From Bacteroidetes bacterium UBA4414 (GTDB taxonomy: Bacteria; Bacteroidota; Bacteroidia; Chitinophagales; Chitinophagaceae), in the NCBI GenBank assembly GCA_002389765.1, contig DGQM01000010.1:33762-97761 (forward strand): a stretch of DNA of 64,000 nt. Direction: 5' to 3'. The notes under the pieces were generated by a model that saw nothing but the letters and a program-made list of their open reading frames with translations, ran no database searches and was not told where the DNA came from. Of the stretch, positions 25,866 to 35,900 are shown one piece after another. Each line of letters opens with the position of its first letter. The stretch's first letter is position 1. The position numbers and the translations under genes were made by a program.

Positions 25866-25887
25866 ATTTTCAACACAATCAATTTTT

Positions 25888-26637
25888 ATGAACAACAACA
25901 ACTTGCAGCAGCGCTATGAGCTGTACACAACAGACGACTTTAAAGTATGGCAAACACTCTACGACCGCCAGATGAACTATCTGCAAATGCATGCTGCAAA
26001 AAACTATCTGGATGCCATAGAAGCCATCGCGTTCAATCGCCATGTTATTCCACACTTCGGAGATACTACGGTGCGCTTGCAGCAGGCTACGGGGTGGCAG
26101 CTGAAAGTAGTGCCGAACCTTGTTCCGCAAGATGAATTCTTCACTGCCTTATCGCAACGCATATTTCCTGCTACGGCATGGCTGCGCAGCTATGAGCAGA
26201 TAGACTATATAGAAGAGCCGGATATGTTTCACGATGTGTTTGGCCACGTGCCGCTGTTGATGAATGCAGACTATGCAGCTTTTATGGAAGGTATTGGTAA
26301 GCTGGCTATGCAATGGATGCACAATCCGCAAGCCATCAGCCTGCTGGGGCGCATGTATTGGTTTACCATAGAGTTTGGCTTGATGCAGGAGCAGGATGAG
26401 CTGAAGCTATACGGTGCAGGTATTATGTCGTCGCTGGCAGAGGCAAATAATGCATTAGGTACTGCTTCTGCAAAGCACGTTTTTGATTTGCGACAAATGC
26501 TGCACACAAACTACCGTACAGACATCTTGCAGGATACGTATTTCACCATTACATCCTTCAGTCAATTGTACCAATCGCTGCCTGCTATGGATGCGGCACT
26601 GAAGGCTATTGTGAAAGATGAGGTGTTGATAACCTGA
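25888..26637 (+). CDS. phhA: Phenylalanine 4-monooxygenase
   Basis: Non-haem iron, tetrahydropterin-dependent aromatic amino-acid hydroxylase of 249 residues, catalytic domain only. The iron ligands are H115 and H120 in 'PDMFHDVFGHVPLL' and E162 in 'MYWFTIEFGL'. The enzyme converts L-phenylalanine to L-tyrosine. The family also includes Tyr and Trp hydroxylases; the short bacterial length and the tyrosine-coded attenuator upstream favour phenylalanine hydroxylation. It lacks the N-terminal regulatory ACT domain of animal enzymes. It is monocistronic, ending at a bidirectional terminator shared with dnaK. No pterin carbinolamine dehydratase (phhB) is adjacent. Confidence 0.95.
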   Translation: MNNNNLQQRYELYTTDDFKVWQTLYDRQMNYLQMHAAKNYLDAIEAIAFNRHVIPHFGDTTVRLQQATGWQLKVVPNLVPQDEFFTALSQRIFPATAWLRSYEQIDYIEEPDMFHDVFGHVPLLMNADYAAFMEGIGKLAMQWMHNPQAISLLGRMYWFTIEFGLMQEQDELKLYGAGIMSSLAEANNALGTASAKHVFDLRQMLHTNYRTDILQDTYFTITSFSQLYQSLPAMDAALKAIVKDEVLIT

Positions 26638-26656
26638 TGGAACTTGTATAAATAAT

Positions 26657-26683
26657 AAAAGGCTGGTATTACACCAGCCTTTT
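26657..26683. terminator. Bidirectional terminator between phhA and dnaK
   Basis: AAAAGGCTGGT pairs with ACCAGCCTTTT; T-rich on both strands, placed between two convergent genes. Confidence 0.9.
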
Positions 26684-26704
26684 ATCTTATGCTATCAATA
26701 GCGC

Positions 26705-28597
26705 TTATTTCACTTCTTCGTACTCAGCATCTGCTACACCACCATCTGCATCGCCTGCAGGTTGTTGTTGTGCACTACCATCTGCACCAGCTTCTTGCTG
26801 TGCGCTGTAGATGTGCTGGCTTGCAGCTTGCCATGCAGTGTTCAGTTCTTCTGCAGCTTTATCTATACCGTCCATGTCTTCTGCTTTGTGTGCTTCTTTC
26901 AGCTTGTTCATTGCAGTTTCAATGGCTGTTTTTTCAGCTTCCGGTATTTTATCGCCGTAGTCTTTCAGTTGCTTTTCTGTGTTGAACACCAGGCCATCAG
27001 CCATGTTCAGTTTTTCAACACGCTCACGTACTTGCTTATCAGCTTCTTCGTTTGCTTTAGCTTCATTCTTCATCTTTTCAATCTCTTCTTTGCTAAGGCC
27101 GCTACCAGCTTCTATACGGATGTTTTGTTGTTTGCCCGTGCCTTTATCTTTCGCCGTTACGTGCAGGATACCGTTCGCATCGATGTCGAAGATAACTTCT
27201 ACCTGAGGTACACCACGCGGTGCCGGCGGAATGCCATCCAGAATGAAGCGGCCCAGCGATTTGTTCTGGTTTGCCATAGGGCGCTCACCTTGCAGTACGT
27301 TGATTTCTACACTTGGCTGGTTATCGCTTGCTGTAGAGAACACTTCGCTTTTTTTGGTAGGGATAGTAGTGTTTGATTCTATCAGTTTCGTCATTACACC
27401 ACCCATAGTTTCGATACCCAGTGAAAGCGGTGTAACGTCCAGCAGCAATACGTCTTTTACATCACCAGTCAATACACCACCTTGTATAGCCGCACCGATA
27501 GCTACCACCTCATCCGGGTTTACGCTACGGTTTGGTTTTTTGCCAAAGAATTTCTCAACTACTTCCTGCACTTTTGGTATACGTGTGCTACCACCTACCA
27601 GTATCACTTCGTCAATATCGCTCGGGTTCATACCTGCATCTTTCAATGCTTTGCGGCATGGTTCCAGTGTGCGCTCTATCAGGCTGTCTGCCAGTTGTTC
27701 AAACTTAGCACGGCTCAGTTTACGAACAAGGTGTTTAGGAACACCGTCTACAGCTGTAATGTATGGCAGGTTGATTTCTGTTTCCTGAGAAGAAGAAAGC
27801 TCGATTTTCGCTTTTTCAGCACTTTCCTTCAAACGCTGCCAAGCCATAGGGTCTTTGCGCAGGTCGATAGCTTCATCTTTCTTAAACTCATCTGCCAGCC
27901 AGTCCATGATAACTTTATCAAAGTCGTCACCACCAAGGTGTGTATCACCGTTTGTAGATTTTACTTCAAATACACCGTCGCCCAGTTCCAGTACCGATAC
28001 GTCGAACGTACCACCACCAAGGTCGAATACAGCTATTTTGCTATCCTGATTTTTCTTGTCAAGGCCATAAGCCAGTGCTGCAGCTGTAGGTTCGTTAATG
28101 ATACGACGAACATTCAGACCTGCAATCTCGCCTGCTTCTTTTGTAGCTTGGCGTTGCGCATCGTTAAAGTATGCAGGTACGGTAATAACCGCTTCTTTTA
28201 CTTCTTGTCCCAGAAAATCTTCAGCTGTCTTTTTCATCTTTTGCAGAATCATAGCGCTGATTTCCTGTGGCGTGTACATACGACCTTCAATCTCAACACG
28301 TGGTGTGTTGTTGTCACCTTTCACAATCTTGTAAGAGTTGTGCGTCATTTCGCCCGTTACTTCGTCATAACGACGGCCCATGTAACGTTTGATGGACATG
28401 ATAGTGTTCATTGGGTTGGTGATAGCCTGGCGTTTGGCAGGGTCGCCCACTTTGCGTTCACCGTTTTTCAAAAAGGCTACTACCGATGGGGTGGTGCGGC
28501 GACCTTCGTCGTTTGCAATCACCACTGGTTCGTTGCCTTCCATTACAGAAACGCAAGAGTTGGTAGTACCTAAGTCAATGCCGATAATCTTACTCAT
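26705..28597 (-). CDS. dnaK: Molecular chaperone DnaK
   Basis: Full-length Hsp70, 630 residues. ATPase motifs: 'IIGIDLGTTNSCVSVMEG', 'NEPTAAALAYGLDKK', 'VFDLGGGTFDVSVLELG' and 'ILVGGSTRIPKVQ'. Substrate-binding domain: 'DVLLLDVTPLSLGIETMGG' and 'TTIPTKKSEVFSTASDNQ'. A lid and a glycine/glutamine/aspartate-rich tail follow, ending in acidic 'DAEYEEVK', the typical DnaK end. It works with DnaJ and GrpE, but neither gene is adjacent, which is common in this phylum. Upstream (28598-28710) no consensus promoter could be fixed. Confidence 0.98.
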   Translation of the reverse strand: MSKIIGIDLGTTNSCVSVMEGNEPVVIANDEGRRTTPSVVAFLKNGERKVGDPAKRQAITNPMNTIMSIKRYMGRRYDEVTGEMTHNSYKIVKGDNNTPRVEIEGRMYTPQEISAMILQKMKKTAEDFLGQEVKEAVITVPAYFNDAQRQATKEAGEIAGLNVRRIINEPTAAALAYGLDKKNQDSKIAVFDLGGGTFDVSVLELGDGVFEVKSTNGDTHLGGDDFDKVIMDWLADEFKKDEAIDLRKDPMAWQRLKESAEKAKIELSSSQETEINLPYITAVDGVPKHLVRKLSRAKFEQLADSLIERTLEPCRKALKDAGMNPSDIDEVILVGGSTRIPKVQEVVEKFFGKKPNRSVNPDEVVAIGAAIQGGVLTGDVKDVLLLDVTPLSLGIETMGGVMTKLIESNTTIPTKKSEVFSTASDNQPSVEINVLQGERPMANQNKSLGRFILDGIPPAPRGVPQVEVIFDIDANGILHVTAKDKGTGKQQNIRIEAGSGLSKEEIEKMKNEAKANEEADKQVRERVEKLNMADGLVFNTEKQLKDYGDKIPEAEKTAIETAMNKLKEAHKAEDMDGIDKAAEELNTAWQAASQHIYSAQQEAGADGSAQQQPAGDADGGVADAEYEEVK

Positions 28598-28712
28598 AGT
28601 CTTTTTCTATTATATCGTTTTGTTATTTACAGTAGTTAAAGACAATTAGTCAATTGATATGCCAGTTGCTCCAATTCGGCAATATTGGCAGTTTGTATGA
28701 CAGCATGCATGA

Positions 28713-28746
28713 AAAATGCCTTAATGAACTAACATTAAGGCATTTT
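28713..28746 (-). terminator. Rho-independent terminator after the 28775 lipoprotein gene
   Basis: AAAATGCCTTAATG, six-base loop, CATTAAGGCATTTT; a T-run follows on the minus strand, towards dnaK. Confidence 0.85.
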
Positions 28747-28774
28747 CTATTAATTATATATGAAATAATGTCAA

Positions 28775-29866
28775 TTATTCCTCGCTCACCCCTATGATAT
28801 TCAATGATTTTGTAATCGGGTTTAGCTTAATGGAATCCATCGTAATATTATCGATAGGGACATTTTTGCGGATGTTAAGCGCACGTGACGTTACAATGCC
28901 ATATGCATTATCACCCTTCATATTGCTGTAGAATGGCTTAATCTGCTCACCTACTATGCTACCACTTTGTATAGTAGACAGTTGATAGTAGTTGTACAGC
29001 TCATTGCCGCCACAATAAATGATGAAATCGCAACTATCCAGATAACGGACAACATTAGCGGGTGCAGGGCCCATTGCATCATACAAAAAGCCATAGAAAG
29101 CGCTGTTCAGTGTTTCCATCTTAAACTGCTGCGCACCGGACTTTGTATCCTTACCAAAAGTAAAATCGGCGCTTTTACGCGTTTTTTCTCCTGTAGTGTT
29201 GTTTTTTTCTACGTAGTTGAAGCGTATGATACCTTCTATCATCCTGCCGTTGCGTGGCGTTGTTCCTGATAAAGTGAAGGAAGATTTCAGAGTTGTTTTG
29301 GCAAAGCTAAGCGTAAAAGTGGCATCGTTGAATTTAGATACGTAAAAGCTATTAGCATTGTCGGTTTTGTCTGTGTTGACTACATAGAATATCTCGCTGG
29401 AGTCTGTACGGCCTGCATCTGCATTTGTAACTACCAGCCTGTATTTGCGATATGGATTCAGCACACTGTCTGCATTGCTGCTGGTTTTCAGCTTGTATGC
29501 GTAGTGCGGATCTGTGAAGAAGCCCTGGCTGCCTGCTGCATCTTTAGGATATCCCTCCAGCCTCATATCTACACGATACATAGGTATTACACGCCTAAGT
29601 GTGCTACCGCTGCCATCGTATTCTTTCATCACTACAGTCAGGTTTTTAAAGTAGCTGCTATCGGCTATCTGGCTCATATCTATAGCGCTCTTATCATTGT
29701 CCAGAAAGGCCTTTTCGATACGGATGTAGTGGGCGGTGTCGCTGGCATTGATCATACCATATGCCATCATAATCTCCTTATAAGGTGCAGCCACCTGAAA
29801 GTCGTCTTTGCAAGACTGCATACCCAATGATGCAGCCAGTAAAGCGGGAATAAGTAATTTTTTCAT
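28775..29866 (-). CDS. Uncharacterised Bacteroidota lipoprotein
   Basis: 363 residues from 'MKKLLIPALLAASLGMQSC', a lipoprotein signal with the lipid-modified cysteine at C19. The mature part is beta-rich ('MMAYGMINASDTAHYIRIEKAF', 'YRKYRLVVTNADAGRTDSSE'). It resembles the fibronectin-like surface lipoproteins that Bacteroidota encode in large numbers, but I cannot name the family. An in-frame Met eleven codons upstream overlaps the promoter and was rejected. It has its own promoter and terminator, so it is a single-gene unit. Confidence 0.78.
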   Translation of the reverse strand: MKKLLIPALLAASLGMQSCKDDFQVAAPYKEIMMAYGMINASDTAHYIRIEKAFLDNDKSAIDMSQIADSSYFKNLTVVMKEYDGSGSTLRRVIPMYRVDMRLEGYPKDAAGSQGFFTDPHYAYKLKTSSNADSVLNPYRKYRLVVTNADAGRTDSSEIFYVVNTDKTDNANSFYVSKFNDATFTLSFAKTTLKSSFTLSGTTPRNGRMIEGIIRFNYVEKNNTTGEKTRKSADFTFGKDTKSGAQQFKMETLNSAFYGFLYDAMGPAPANVVRYLDSCDFIIYCGGNELYNYYQLSTIQSGSIVGEQIKPFYSNMKGDNAYGIVTSRALNIRKNVPIDNITMDSIKLNPITKSLNIIGVSEE

Positions 29867-29896
29867 AATATGTAATATGTGCCGAAACACAGCCAA

Positions 29897-29904
29897 CAAA
29901 GATA
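29897..29904 (-). promoter_or_regulatory. -7 promoter element for the 28775 lipoprotein gene
   Basis: TATCTTTG on the minus strand (TAnnTTTG), about 30 bases before the start codon at 29866. No TTTG at the expected -33 distance. Confidence 0.5.
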
Positions 29905-30264
29905 GGGGTTTAGCTGATAGTTTGGCTACAGGACATATATATGATATTTGTTTGACAAAGCCCCACCCTCCGGGATCGTTGCATCGGGTATTATGTATTT
30001 ATTAATGTGTTGATAGTTTTTGATAGTTTCTGTTGTGTTTTTGGTTCCGTAACCCTACCTACCGGCAGCAGGCATTTTGGTGGTTGATTATCAACCATAG
30101 TATGGTTACAAATGGTTACGAAATTGCCTGCCTGCTGCAGGCAGGTTGCAGTTTGTTGCAATTTTTTCAGTTGCGCACAAATACATGTTTCGGGTTTAGA
30201 GGGTATTCAAAGAGCTATTTTTTACTATAACAAATATACGAAATAATAAGAATTGATGCTACAG
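29905..30264. other. Gene-free stretch with several palindromes
   Basis: No coding frame is credible here. It holds a direct repeat TGATAGTTT-TTGATAGTTTC (about 30011-30031). It also holds two overlapping, mutually exclusive hairpins, TGGTTGATTATCAACCA (30081-30097) and AACCAT-AGT-ATGGTT (30093-30107), and then the GC-rich palindrome listed separately. The repeats are unlike the surrounding coding DNA and suggest a decayed or complex REP-type element. Confidence 0.6.
30127..30145. repeat. GC-rich palindromic repeat (CCTGCC family)
   Basis: CCTGCCTG-CTG-CAGGCAGG, an 8-bp perfect stem with a 3-base loop. Its reverse complement differs by a single T from the core of the element inside the CDS at 33246-33263. 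A related CGGCAGCAGGCA is at 30062-30073. Confidence 0.75.
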
Positions 30265-30293
30265 AAAAAGGCAACCCTTGCGGATTGCCTTTT
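30265..30293 (-). terminator. Rho-independent terminator after the 30328 gene
   Basis: AAAAGGCAA pairs with TTGCCTTTT; on the minus strand the stem ends in TTTTTCTG, 35 bases past the stop codon. Confidence 0.85.
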
Positions 30294-30327
30294 GTTTTTG
30301 GTGGTGTTGTTTATTGGTTGGAAAATA

Positions 30328-32691
30328 TTACTGTTGTATACTCAGCTTTTGTTGATGTATCATTGTATTATTGCTGTATACATGAATGATGTACAACCCG
30401 GTAGCAACCTGCGGCAGTTTCATTTTTTTGCCAGCAGTACCTTTGGTATTACCGTTGTATAGCTCGCTGATTACCTGGCCATGTATATTAGTAAGTACTA
30501 CTTTTACAGCAGCATCGTCTGCTATCTCTTTAGCAATATCTATACTTACTTCATCATTGGCAGGGTTTGGATATACTTTGGTAGCACTTACCACATTGCG
30601 TTTGGCAGCTACAGAGGTAGTGCCAGTTTTATAAGATGGCTCAGAGCCGCCCTCGTAAGCACATGGTACATTATGCAGCAGCTCAAGGGTATCTACTGCT
30701 ACACTTATATCTCTTGTATTAAGCGTGAGGCTGCCGACAACACATGGTGATAGTGTTGTAACATTTTCCGCATTCATTGTAACATCGCTTTTGTTTTCCC
30801 TGCCACAAAAACCACCAAATACTCCATCCCAGTACCCATAGTCGTAATTTTCAGCGCCTACATGTATGTGTTTGATGCCAAGATAGCGGTCTGATGTGCC
30901 ATATTTAGGGTGGGTAGATTTATATACGTGGTCCATCATTTTGGGGGCTACAAGCACAATATCATCCATGCCATCTTGAGGAGAGGATAGTTTTAAATAA
31001 TTACGCGCAGTAAAATTGTGATACCACATAATATTGGCAAGGCCGCCGCCTAGGGTATAGAAGTTGTTGGCATTGGTACCTACTATGCCTGTACCTGTAT
31101 TGGTGGTGAATGTTGGCCAGCCAAGCACTCCATTTAAACTAAGCATAGCATTTTTATCAGTAGTTAGTGGGTTAATGTAATCTAAGCCCATATCTGCAAT
31201 AAATGCATTGACATTATTGTCAGATGGTACATCTGTAAACCCTGTAGCTAGTGGCTCAGCCTGCATGCCTGCAACCAAAAACTTTGATGCGTCCCCAATT
31301 ATTTGAGGAGATCTAACGGATGTATTCCTTGTAGGGAGTATCTGCGTAAGCCATAGTTTTTTGCCTTTTACACTACGCCAATTAGAGCCACTTGGCCCCA
31401 GTACCAATGAGCTTACCTGATTTACCCATATACCATCGGGGCGAGGGTCGAAGCCATAAGGGTCTATATAAGCACCGCCAAATGCACTGCGTGTTTCGTG
31501 TTTGAATTTATTGCCCACCATAAAATACCTGTGTGTAGTAGGGTCATCTTCCCACAAAGCAACGCCGTATTCATTGTCGCCTTCGGACTCTATAGGGCCT
31601 TGAGACATATACGGATGTTCTTGTACGATGCTTAATGTTGATGGGTCTAGTATCAGGTTCATAATACCGCTTCTGTAATGGGTGTATGTTGCATTGCCAT
31701 TAGAATTGTTCTGTTCGCCGTTTACGCTACCTGTTACAAACAGATTGTCGGTATTGTTAGGTCCTTCAATCCACTGCATACGCATAGCAATATCATAGTC
31801 ATACAGCTTTTTACTGTCATTAGGATCGGGCACTATGCCGGGCAGGTAATCGAATGTTGCACTGGCAATTGGCGTCAGGTAGGTGCCTGTATTATCAGGG
31901 TCTGCATCCAGTGCCATTACAAATGCTTTTTTATCGTGTACAAACCCGGGATTGTATGGAAAGGTAGACCATTGCCATGTGGTATAGCCACAAATGTAAA
32001 GCACTTTATTTCTATACAAAGAGTGTGTAGGGTAAAGGTTATAGCCATCAGTTTGCAGGTTGATGTTTATACTTGTACCAGGCGTCTGATCATAAATATC
32101 TTTTACTGGGCCTATTACATTTCCTTCCTGGTCTACCCGCATTACGGTTATATGGTCTTTGTATGAAGTGCCTGCAAACGGAGGAATGGGATAAGGATAT
32201 ATTATTATGCTAAGGGGTAAAAAAGTTTTTTCCCTGCTCTGGCATACAATGAAAAATCGATTGACACCTTGGCTGTCTACCGCCTCAATATCTACCGCGC
32301 GCATGTGGGTAATATCTACATAGTCTCCGGGCCTGGTATTCAGGTTTCGGTAGGTTTTGTTGAATGTTCCATAGTTCTGCGCATATGTATTGTGCGAAAT
32401 GAAGTGTACCAGTGTAGAGTCTTGATTGTTTGGGTCTAGATATACCGTACCTGATGAGGCCTCGTCAAAAGGCATATTAGGGTCAGAAGTTTGTACCTTC
32501 ATCAGTACATTGGAATAACCTTTAATGTCTTTTTCGAAAGATAATGGAATGGTGTAGCGCTCGTTGGATGTAGGATACTGTGCGTAGGAACTGAAGGATG
32601 ACAAAAGCGAAATAAGAAGAGCGGGAATTGCTGCGCCCGATGGCAACAATGATAAAGGGCGGCACCGTGTGCCTGTTTTGGTGTGTTTCAT
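30328..32691 (-). CDS. Secreted protein with type IX (type A) C-terminal sorting domain
   Basis: 787 residues. A signal peptide with a long basic head ends at 'FSSYAQ' (about residue 38). The last 85 residues ('KVYPNPANDEVSIDI', 'VVLTNIHGQVISELYNG', 'GLYIIHVYSNNTMIHQQKL') are a type A sorting domain, which sends the protein through the type IX system to be cut by the PorU sortase and attached or released. The body has aromatic and Asp/Gly-rich repeats that suggest a beta-propeller ('YDIAMRMQWIEGPNNTDNL', 'IIGDASKFLVAGMQAEP'), but no named domain is recognised. porU and porV lie about 20 kb away in this window. Confidence 0.82.
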   Translation of the reverse strand: MKHTKTGTRCRPLSLLPSGAAIPALLISLLSSFSSYAQYPTSNERYTIPLSFEKDIKGYSNVLMKVQTSDPNMPFDEASSGTVYLDPNNQDSTLVHFISHNTYAQNYGTFNKTYRNLNTRPGDYVDITHMRAVDIEAVDSQGVNRFFIVCQSREKTFLPLSIIIYPYPIPPFAGTSYKDHITVMRVDQEGNVIGPVKDIYDQTPGTSININLQTDGYNLYPTHSLYRNKVLYICGYTTWQWSTFPYNPGFVHDKKAFVMALDADPDNTGTYLTPIASATFDYLPGIVPDPNDSKKLYDYDIAMRMQWIEGPNNTDNLFVTGSVNGEQNNSNGNATYTHYRSGIMNLILDPSTLSIVQEHPYMSQGPIESEGDNEYGVALWEDDPTTHRYFMVGNKFKHETRSAFGGAYIDPYGFDPRPDGIWVNQVSSLVLGPSGSNWRSVKGKKLWLTQILPTRNTSVRSPQIIGDASKFLVAGMQAEPLATGFTDVPSDNNVNAFIADMGLDYINPLTTDKNAMLSLNGVLGWPTFTTNTGTGIVGTNANNFYTLGGGLANIMWYHNFTARNYLKLSSPQDGMDDIVLVAPKMMDHVYKSTHPKYGTSDRYLGIKHIHVGAENYDYGYWDGVFGGFCGRENKSDVTMNAENVTTLSPCVVGSLTLNTRDISVAVDTLELLHNVPCAYEGGSEPSYKTGTTSVAAKRNVVSATKVYPNPANDEVSIDIAKEIADDAAVKVVLTNIHGQVISELYNGNTKGTAGKKMKLPQVATGLYIIHVYSNNTMIHQQKLSIQQ

Positions 32692-32775
32692 TTTGGGTAT
32701 CGATTTATGGTGTTAAAAAAAATGCTGTGGTGATGTATGTGAGTGCGATGATAAATGTAGGTGATGTTTTTTGTA

Positions 32776-32803
32776 AAAAAACCAGTGTTAACACTGGTTT
32801 TTT
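32776..32803. terminator. Symmetric terminator hairpin between divergent genes
   Basis: AAAAAACCAGTG, loop TTAA, CACTGGTTTTTT, T-rich on both strands. It lies between two genes that point away from each other, so it ends no annotated gene. Either it attenuates the leader of one neighbour or it ends a small untranslated RNA. No clear leader ORF or -7/-33 promoter could be assigned. Confidence 0.75.
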
Positions 32804-32927
32804 ATTCTTTATATAATTTAATCTTGTATTAATGTAATTGTCATTTTTTGTTAATGCGGTTTTTTGGTTATAAATTGTAATACACTATTATCATTATTCT
32901 TTAAAACCACTTTTTAATAATACCTGT

Positions 32928-35900
32928 ATGAAAACACCGGCAATTATCACCGCCATGATGCTGAGTGCACTAACACTGCAAGCCCGCGAAGGCGAGCCGT
33001 CCAAGCAAGCTGCACAACGATACCGAACAGCGGCCACACAAGCACAGTTTATAGAAAACAAGGGGCAGATAACCGACCAGTATGGCGCAGTGCGCAAGGA
33101 TATAGACTATAAACTGTGTGGTGGCGATGTAACCCTGTTTGTCGGCGATGGGCAACTACACTACCAGTGGCTGCAAGGGCAGCCAAATCCGAAAAGCGAA
33201 AACCTATATCCTAAAACATTCAAAAACAAAAAGTCCCCTTCAGGGCCTGCCGCAGCAGGCAGGGATTTAGGGGTTGGTGCAGGGGTGGTAGATATATACC
33301 GTATGGATGTAACACTGCTGGGCGCTAACAAAAATGCAGTAGCCGTGGCAGAAGATATGCAACGCTATTACGAAAACTACTACCTGCCCACCACGCCCGA
33401 TGGTGCTACAGCGCATAGCTACAAAAAGATTACTTACAAAAATGTGTACCCGCATATAGACTGGGTACTGTATACCCCCGTACCCACTGAAGGGGGCTCT
33501 ATGAATTTGAGCGGGATAAAATATGATTTTATAGTGCACCCCGGGGGCAATGTGGCAGATATACAACTGCAGTATGATGGTGCGACAGATTTGAAGCTAC
33601 AGGGTGACGCACTGGTGGCAACCACGCCTATGGGCAGCGTAACGGAAGATGCACCCTATTGCTATATAGCAGGCAGTAAGGAAACTGTAACCAGCCGCTA
33701 TGTGCTGGAAGGCAATATATTAAAATACAATACTGCAACTATACCCGCAGGCGAGACACTGGTGATAGACCCCAACCTGAAATGGGGCACTTATCTTGGT
33801 TTTGAAATGGCGCAAACAGGGCAGCGTAACGGTTTAGGGGGAGATACCGCAGGCAATGTGTATATACATGGTAGTGTAGGTGGGGCAATGAGTAATATTG
33901 CTACTACAGGTGCCTACCAGACCAGCTATAGTGGAGGTACCAGAAATGGTTTTATTGTAAAATTTGACGCCACAGGATACCCTGTATGGGGTACCTTTTA
34001 TGGTGGCAATAACGGGGCCGATGTATATGATGGTACTACCGATGCCGCAGGTAATGTGTACCTGGCTGGCAGTACGACCAGTACAACGGGTATGGCTACC
34101 ACAGGTGCCTATCAGACATCGAAGATGGGGGCTATTGAAAATGGGTTTATTGTGAAGTTTAATAATGCAGGTGCACGCCAGTGGGCTACCTACTATGGCG
34201 ATAGCAGCTATATAGAAGCAATAGCTGTAAACGCTGCAGGTGAAGTATATATTGGCGGGGCAGGAGAATCGATAAATTTTAACTATGCAACATCCGGTGC
34301 ATATGCTGGTAGTCCGTTTTTGGGCAGTGCAAAAGGCTTTTTAGCAAAGCTGAATGCGGCTGGTGCTGCTAGGTTGTGGGGGACCTATTATTACAGGACT
34401 TCAGCCTTGTGTACAGACGGTAGTGGAAATTTATATATAGGGTCGTCAGCTGTGGGCAGTGGCGCCAGCACCAGCATTGGTGCACACCAGACTGTATATG
34501 GCGGAGGGTCGAGTGATGCATTTATTTCAAAATTCAGTAATACAGGCACAAGGCTCTGGGCTACTTACTATGGTGGCAGTGGCGAAGAAGAAATTGGGCA
34601 AATAGAATGTGATGGCAATGCGAATGTGTATATAAGTGGCAATACTACCAGTACTAATAATATTACCACAACGGGCAGCTTCTTGTCTACTTCTACAGTT
34701 GCAGGTGCGTTTATTGTAAAGTTTAATACAACAGGTGTGCGGCAGTGGGGGACTTATTATGGTGCAACCAGCGGTACATGTGCTATTAACATGCTTGGTA
34801 TTGATGTAAGCGATGACGGATATTTATATGCAGTAGGTTCTACGGTTTGCACCAGCGGCATAGCTACAGCAGGAGCTTATAAAACTGCAGCTACAAGTGC
34901 AACTTTAACAGATGCATGTATGACCATCTTTAGCCTGAATGGACAGCGCCAGTACGGTACTTATTACGGCGGGAATGCATCTGATTTATTCCCCTCGTTG
35001 TCAACATATAGTACAGCAGGCAAACATATAGTAGCTTCCGGCCACGGCAGGGTATATTTTGGCGGCTATACTGGTAGTTTTACAGGTACCGGTATAGCCA
35101 CCACTGGTGCATATCGTACTTCTTGGCTTATGACTGATAAAGATGGATTTCTTGCGATGTTTGAGTCTGATACTAACCTGTATATACCCATACCATTTAC
35201 AGATACAATTGTATGCAGTGGCGATACGCTCACGGTGCCTTATGGTATAACACAGAACTTCCGCAGTGGTAATAGTTTTATTGTAGAGCTGTCTAATGCT
35301 TCGGGCAGTTTTGGCAGTGGTGTTACCACAATGGGTACTATTGCAGCGCAAACAGGCGGTGTGTACAACTACGTAGTGCCTCATAGTACTACACAAAGCA
35401 ATCTGTACCGTGTGCGTGTACGCAGCACAGCACCACTAGATACCGCCTATGAGGAGGTGAATATCCGCATCACCACTAAGCCACAATCGCCCACGGCTAC
35501 CAATAATAGCCCCGTGTGCAGTGGCACATCGCTGAACCTTGCCAGCAGCAGCACAACGGTAGGTGTCAGCTACAGTTGGGTTGGGCCAAATGGTTTCAGC
35601 AGCAGCGTACAAAACCCTGTACGCAATCCTGCACTTACCAAGTATAGCGGAGATTATATTGTAACCATATCCAACAATGGTTGCATCAGCAAAGACACAA
35701 CCACCGCAGCTGTAGATAGTACACCTATTGCTGTTACGGCAAGTAATAACGGTCCATTGTGTGCCGGTAGCGATCTGCAGCTGACTGCAACAAATACAAC
35801 ATCAGGTGCAGTATACCATTGGAGTGGTCCGTCTTTCAGCAGTGGTGTGCAAAACCCTTCAATCAGCAGTGCACCGGTATCAGCTTCCGGTACATATAGT

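Noticed and set aside
27482..28573. Plus-strand frame of 363 codons opposite dnaK
   Set aside because: Shadow of a strongly conserved gene, no family resemblance.
32628..32816. Small plus-strand ORF across the terminator between divergent genes
   Set aside because: It runs through the start of the minus-strand gene and the hairpin itself; composition gives no support.
33700..35170. Repeated DNA words in the SBBP gene as a possible CRISPR or tandem array
   Set aside because: The repeats are protein-level beta-propeller units with varied DNA, in one open frame; no constant repeat-spacer pattern.
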